NCBI RefSeq assembly: GCF_016793595.1
Contig: NZ_JAEULY010000015.1
Location: forward strand, 186,001 to 250,000
Direction of reading: 5' to 3'
Source of the DNA: Phreatobacter sp.
Lineage (GTDB): Bacteria > Pseudomonadota > Alphaproteobacteria > Rhizobiales > Phreatobacteraceae
DNA: 64,000 nucleotides
The notes beneath the pieces were generated by a model. The model did not search any database and had not been told where the DNA came from. It worked only from the letters and a program-made list of their open reading frames with translations. This document shows positions 63,043 to 64,000 of the stretch, piece by piece (within the stretch, counting starts at the first letter, position 1; each line of letters starts with the position of its first letter). The position numbers and the translations under genes were made by a program.

Positions 63043-63980
63043 TAGCGGATCCTCGGATCGACGAGGGTATAGACGAGGTCGACCATCAGGTTGACCAGCA
63101 CGTAGACGAAGGAGAACAGCAGGACGAGACCCTGGATTACCGGATAGTCGCGGCGCAGGATCGCATCCACCGTCAGCCGTCCGAGCCCGGGAATGGCGAA
63201 GACGCTCTCCGTCACCACCGCCCCGCCGATCAGCAGCGCCACGCCGATGCCGATCACCGTGACGATCGGCACGGCGGCGTTCTTCAGCGCGTGCAGGAAC
63301 AGGACGTCGCGCTGGCTGACGCCCTTGGCGCGCGCGGTGCGGATATAGTCCTGCTGGAGCACTTCGAGCATGGTCGCGCGGGTGATGCGGGCGATCAGCG
63401 CGACATAGACGCAGCCGAGCGCCACCGCCGGCAGGATGAGGTTCTCAAGCCACGGCTTCACCCCTCGCGCGATCGGCGTGTATCCCTGCACGGGCAGCCA
63501 GTCGAGCTCCAGCGCGAAGATGTAGGCGAGGATGTAGCCGACGACGAAGACCGGCACCGAGAAGCCGAACACGGCGAAGGCCATGATCGTCCGGTCGACC
63601 CAGGTTCCCGCCTGCCATGCCGCCAGCACGCCCATCGGCACGGCGACGACGATGGCGAGGACCAGGGTCACGACCATCAGCGACAGGGTCGGCTCGACCC
63701 GCTGCGCGATCAGCTGCGTCACCGGCAGCCCCGTGAAGATCGAGGTGCCGAGGTCGAACCGCGCGATCTGCCACACCCACTCGCCGAACCGCACCAGGAA
63801 CGGCCGGTCGAGCCCGAGGCTCTGGCGGATCTTCTCGACATCTTCCGGCGTCGCCTGATCGCCCGCGATGACCGCCGCGGGGTCGCCGGGCGCGATGTAG
63901 AGCAGCGAGAACACGAACAGCGCGACGACGGCCATGACCGGGATCGTCGCGAGTATCCGCCGCAGAATATAGGTCAGCAT
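63039..63980 (-). CDS. Dpp/Opp-type ABC transporter permease (DppB family)
   Basis: 313 residues. Six predicted membrane segments beginning with LRRILATIPVMAVVALFVFS; EAA loop DYIRTARAKGVSQRDVLFLH; C-terminal GGAVVTESVFAIPGLGRL. It is the first visible gene of the transport operon, 20 bases from the window edge, so the solute-binding protein is probably encoded just outside. Confidence 0.93.
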   Translation of the reverse strand: MLTYILRRILATIPVMAVVALFVFSLLYIAPGDPAAVIAGDQATPEDVEKIRQSLGLDRPFLVRFGEWVWQIARFDLGTSIFTGLPVTQLIAQRVEPTLSLMVVTLVLAIVVAVPMGVLAAWQAGTWVDRTIMAFAVFGFSVPVFVVGYILAYIFALELDWLPVQGYTPIARGVKPWLENLILPAVALGCVYVALIARITRATMLEVLQQDYIRTARAKGVSQRDVLFLHALKNAAVPIVTVIGIGVALLIGGAVVTESVFAIPGLGRLTVDAILRRDYPVIQGLVLLFSFVYVLVNLMVDLVYTLVDPRIRY

Positions 63981-64000
63981 CGGGCCTGCCTTTCAGGATG

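Overview
The window looks like chromosomal DNA of an alphaproteobacterium of the order Hyphomicrobiales (Rhizobiales). GC content is high, as shown by the long open antisense frames. Gene order is typical of the group (chvI-chvG; cycM/kdsB-pheA; ffs-dnaX-ybaB-recR; timA-mltA-smr), and cobalamin is made by the aerobic (CobG/CobN) route. The palindromic intergenic repeats also resemble those of this order. The genus cannot be fixed from sequence alone.

Layout. 1-1807: ChvG/ChvI two-component system (chvG runs off the left edge). 2039-8095: housekeeping genes: cytochrome c, KdsB, prephenate dehydratase, a LysR regulator, NudC, a HIT protein and an alpha/beta hydrolase. 8151-11633: SRP RNA, dnaX, ybaB, an inserted cupin gene and recR. 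11637-14551: hexuronate genes uxaC-uxuB behind a perfect inverted-repeat operator. 14731-32004: a large aerobic cobalamin cluster. An AdoCbl riboswitch at about 29180-29338 (minus) leads DUF1636, cobW, cobN, cobG, cobH, cobI and cobJ. cobL, cobE, cobM, cobA and cobB continue on the same strand beyond an inverted cobK. cobP(U)-cobO-cobQ diverge on the plus strand, and cobF sits at the far end with a TTG start.

32071-35869: an aldehyde dehydrogenase, an orphan TRAP binding protein and an AraC regulator. 35946-51367: a catabolic and uptake locus with two acyl-CoA dehydrogenases, a GST, both subunits of a biotin-dependent acyl-CoA carboxylase, an enoyl-CoA hydratase, a DUF849/BKACE enzyme, LivHMGF, an acyl-CoA ligase and a Liv-type binding protein. 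Together these suggest import, CoA activation, dehydrogenation, carboxylation, hydration and cleavage of an unidentified carboxylic acid. This is the best candidate for an undescribed pathway.

51533-56457: an orphan YejA-like binding protein, then an Lrp/AsnC regulator divergent from a homodimeric 2-oxoacid dehydrogenase E1 (an mdeR/mdeB-like pair). 57092-61955: envelope genes (RNase T2, a secreted unknown, Smr, MltA, TimA). 62143-63980: two Dpp/Opp-type permeases. I saw no tRNA, rRNA operon, CRISPR array, prophage or insertion sequence. Apart from the two Rhizobiales-type palindromic repeats and one short tandem repeat, the window looks like stable core chromosome.
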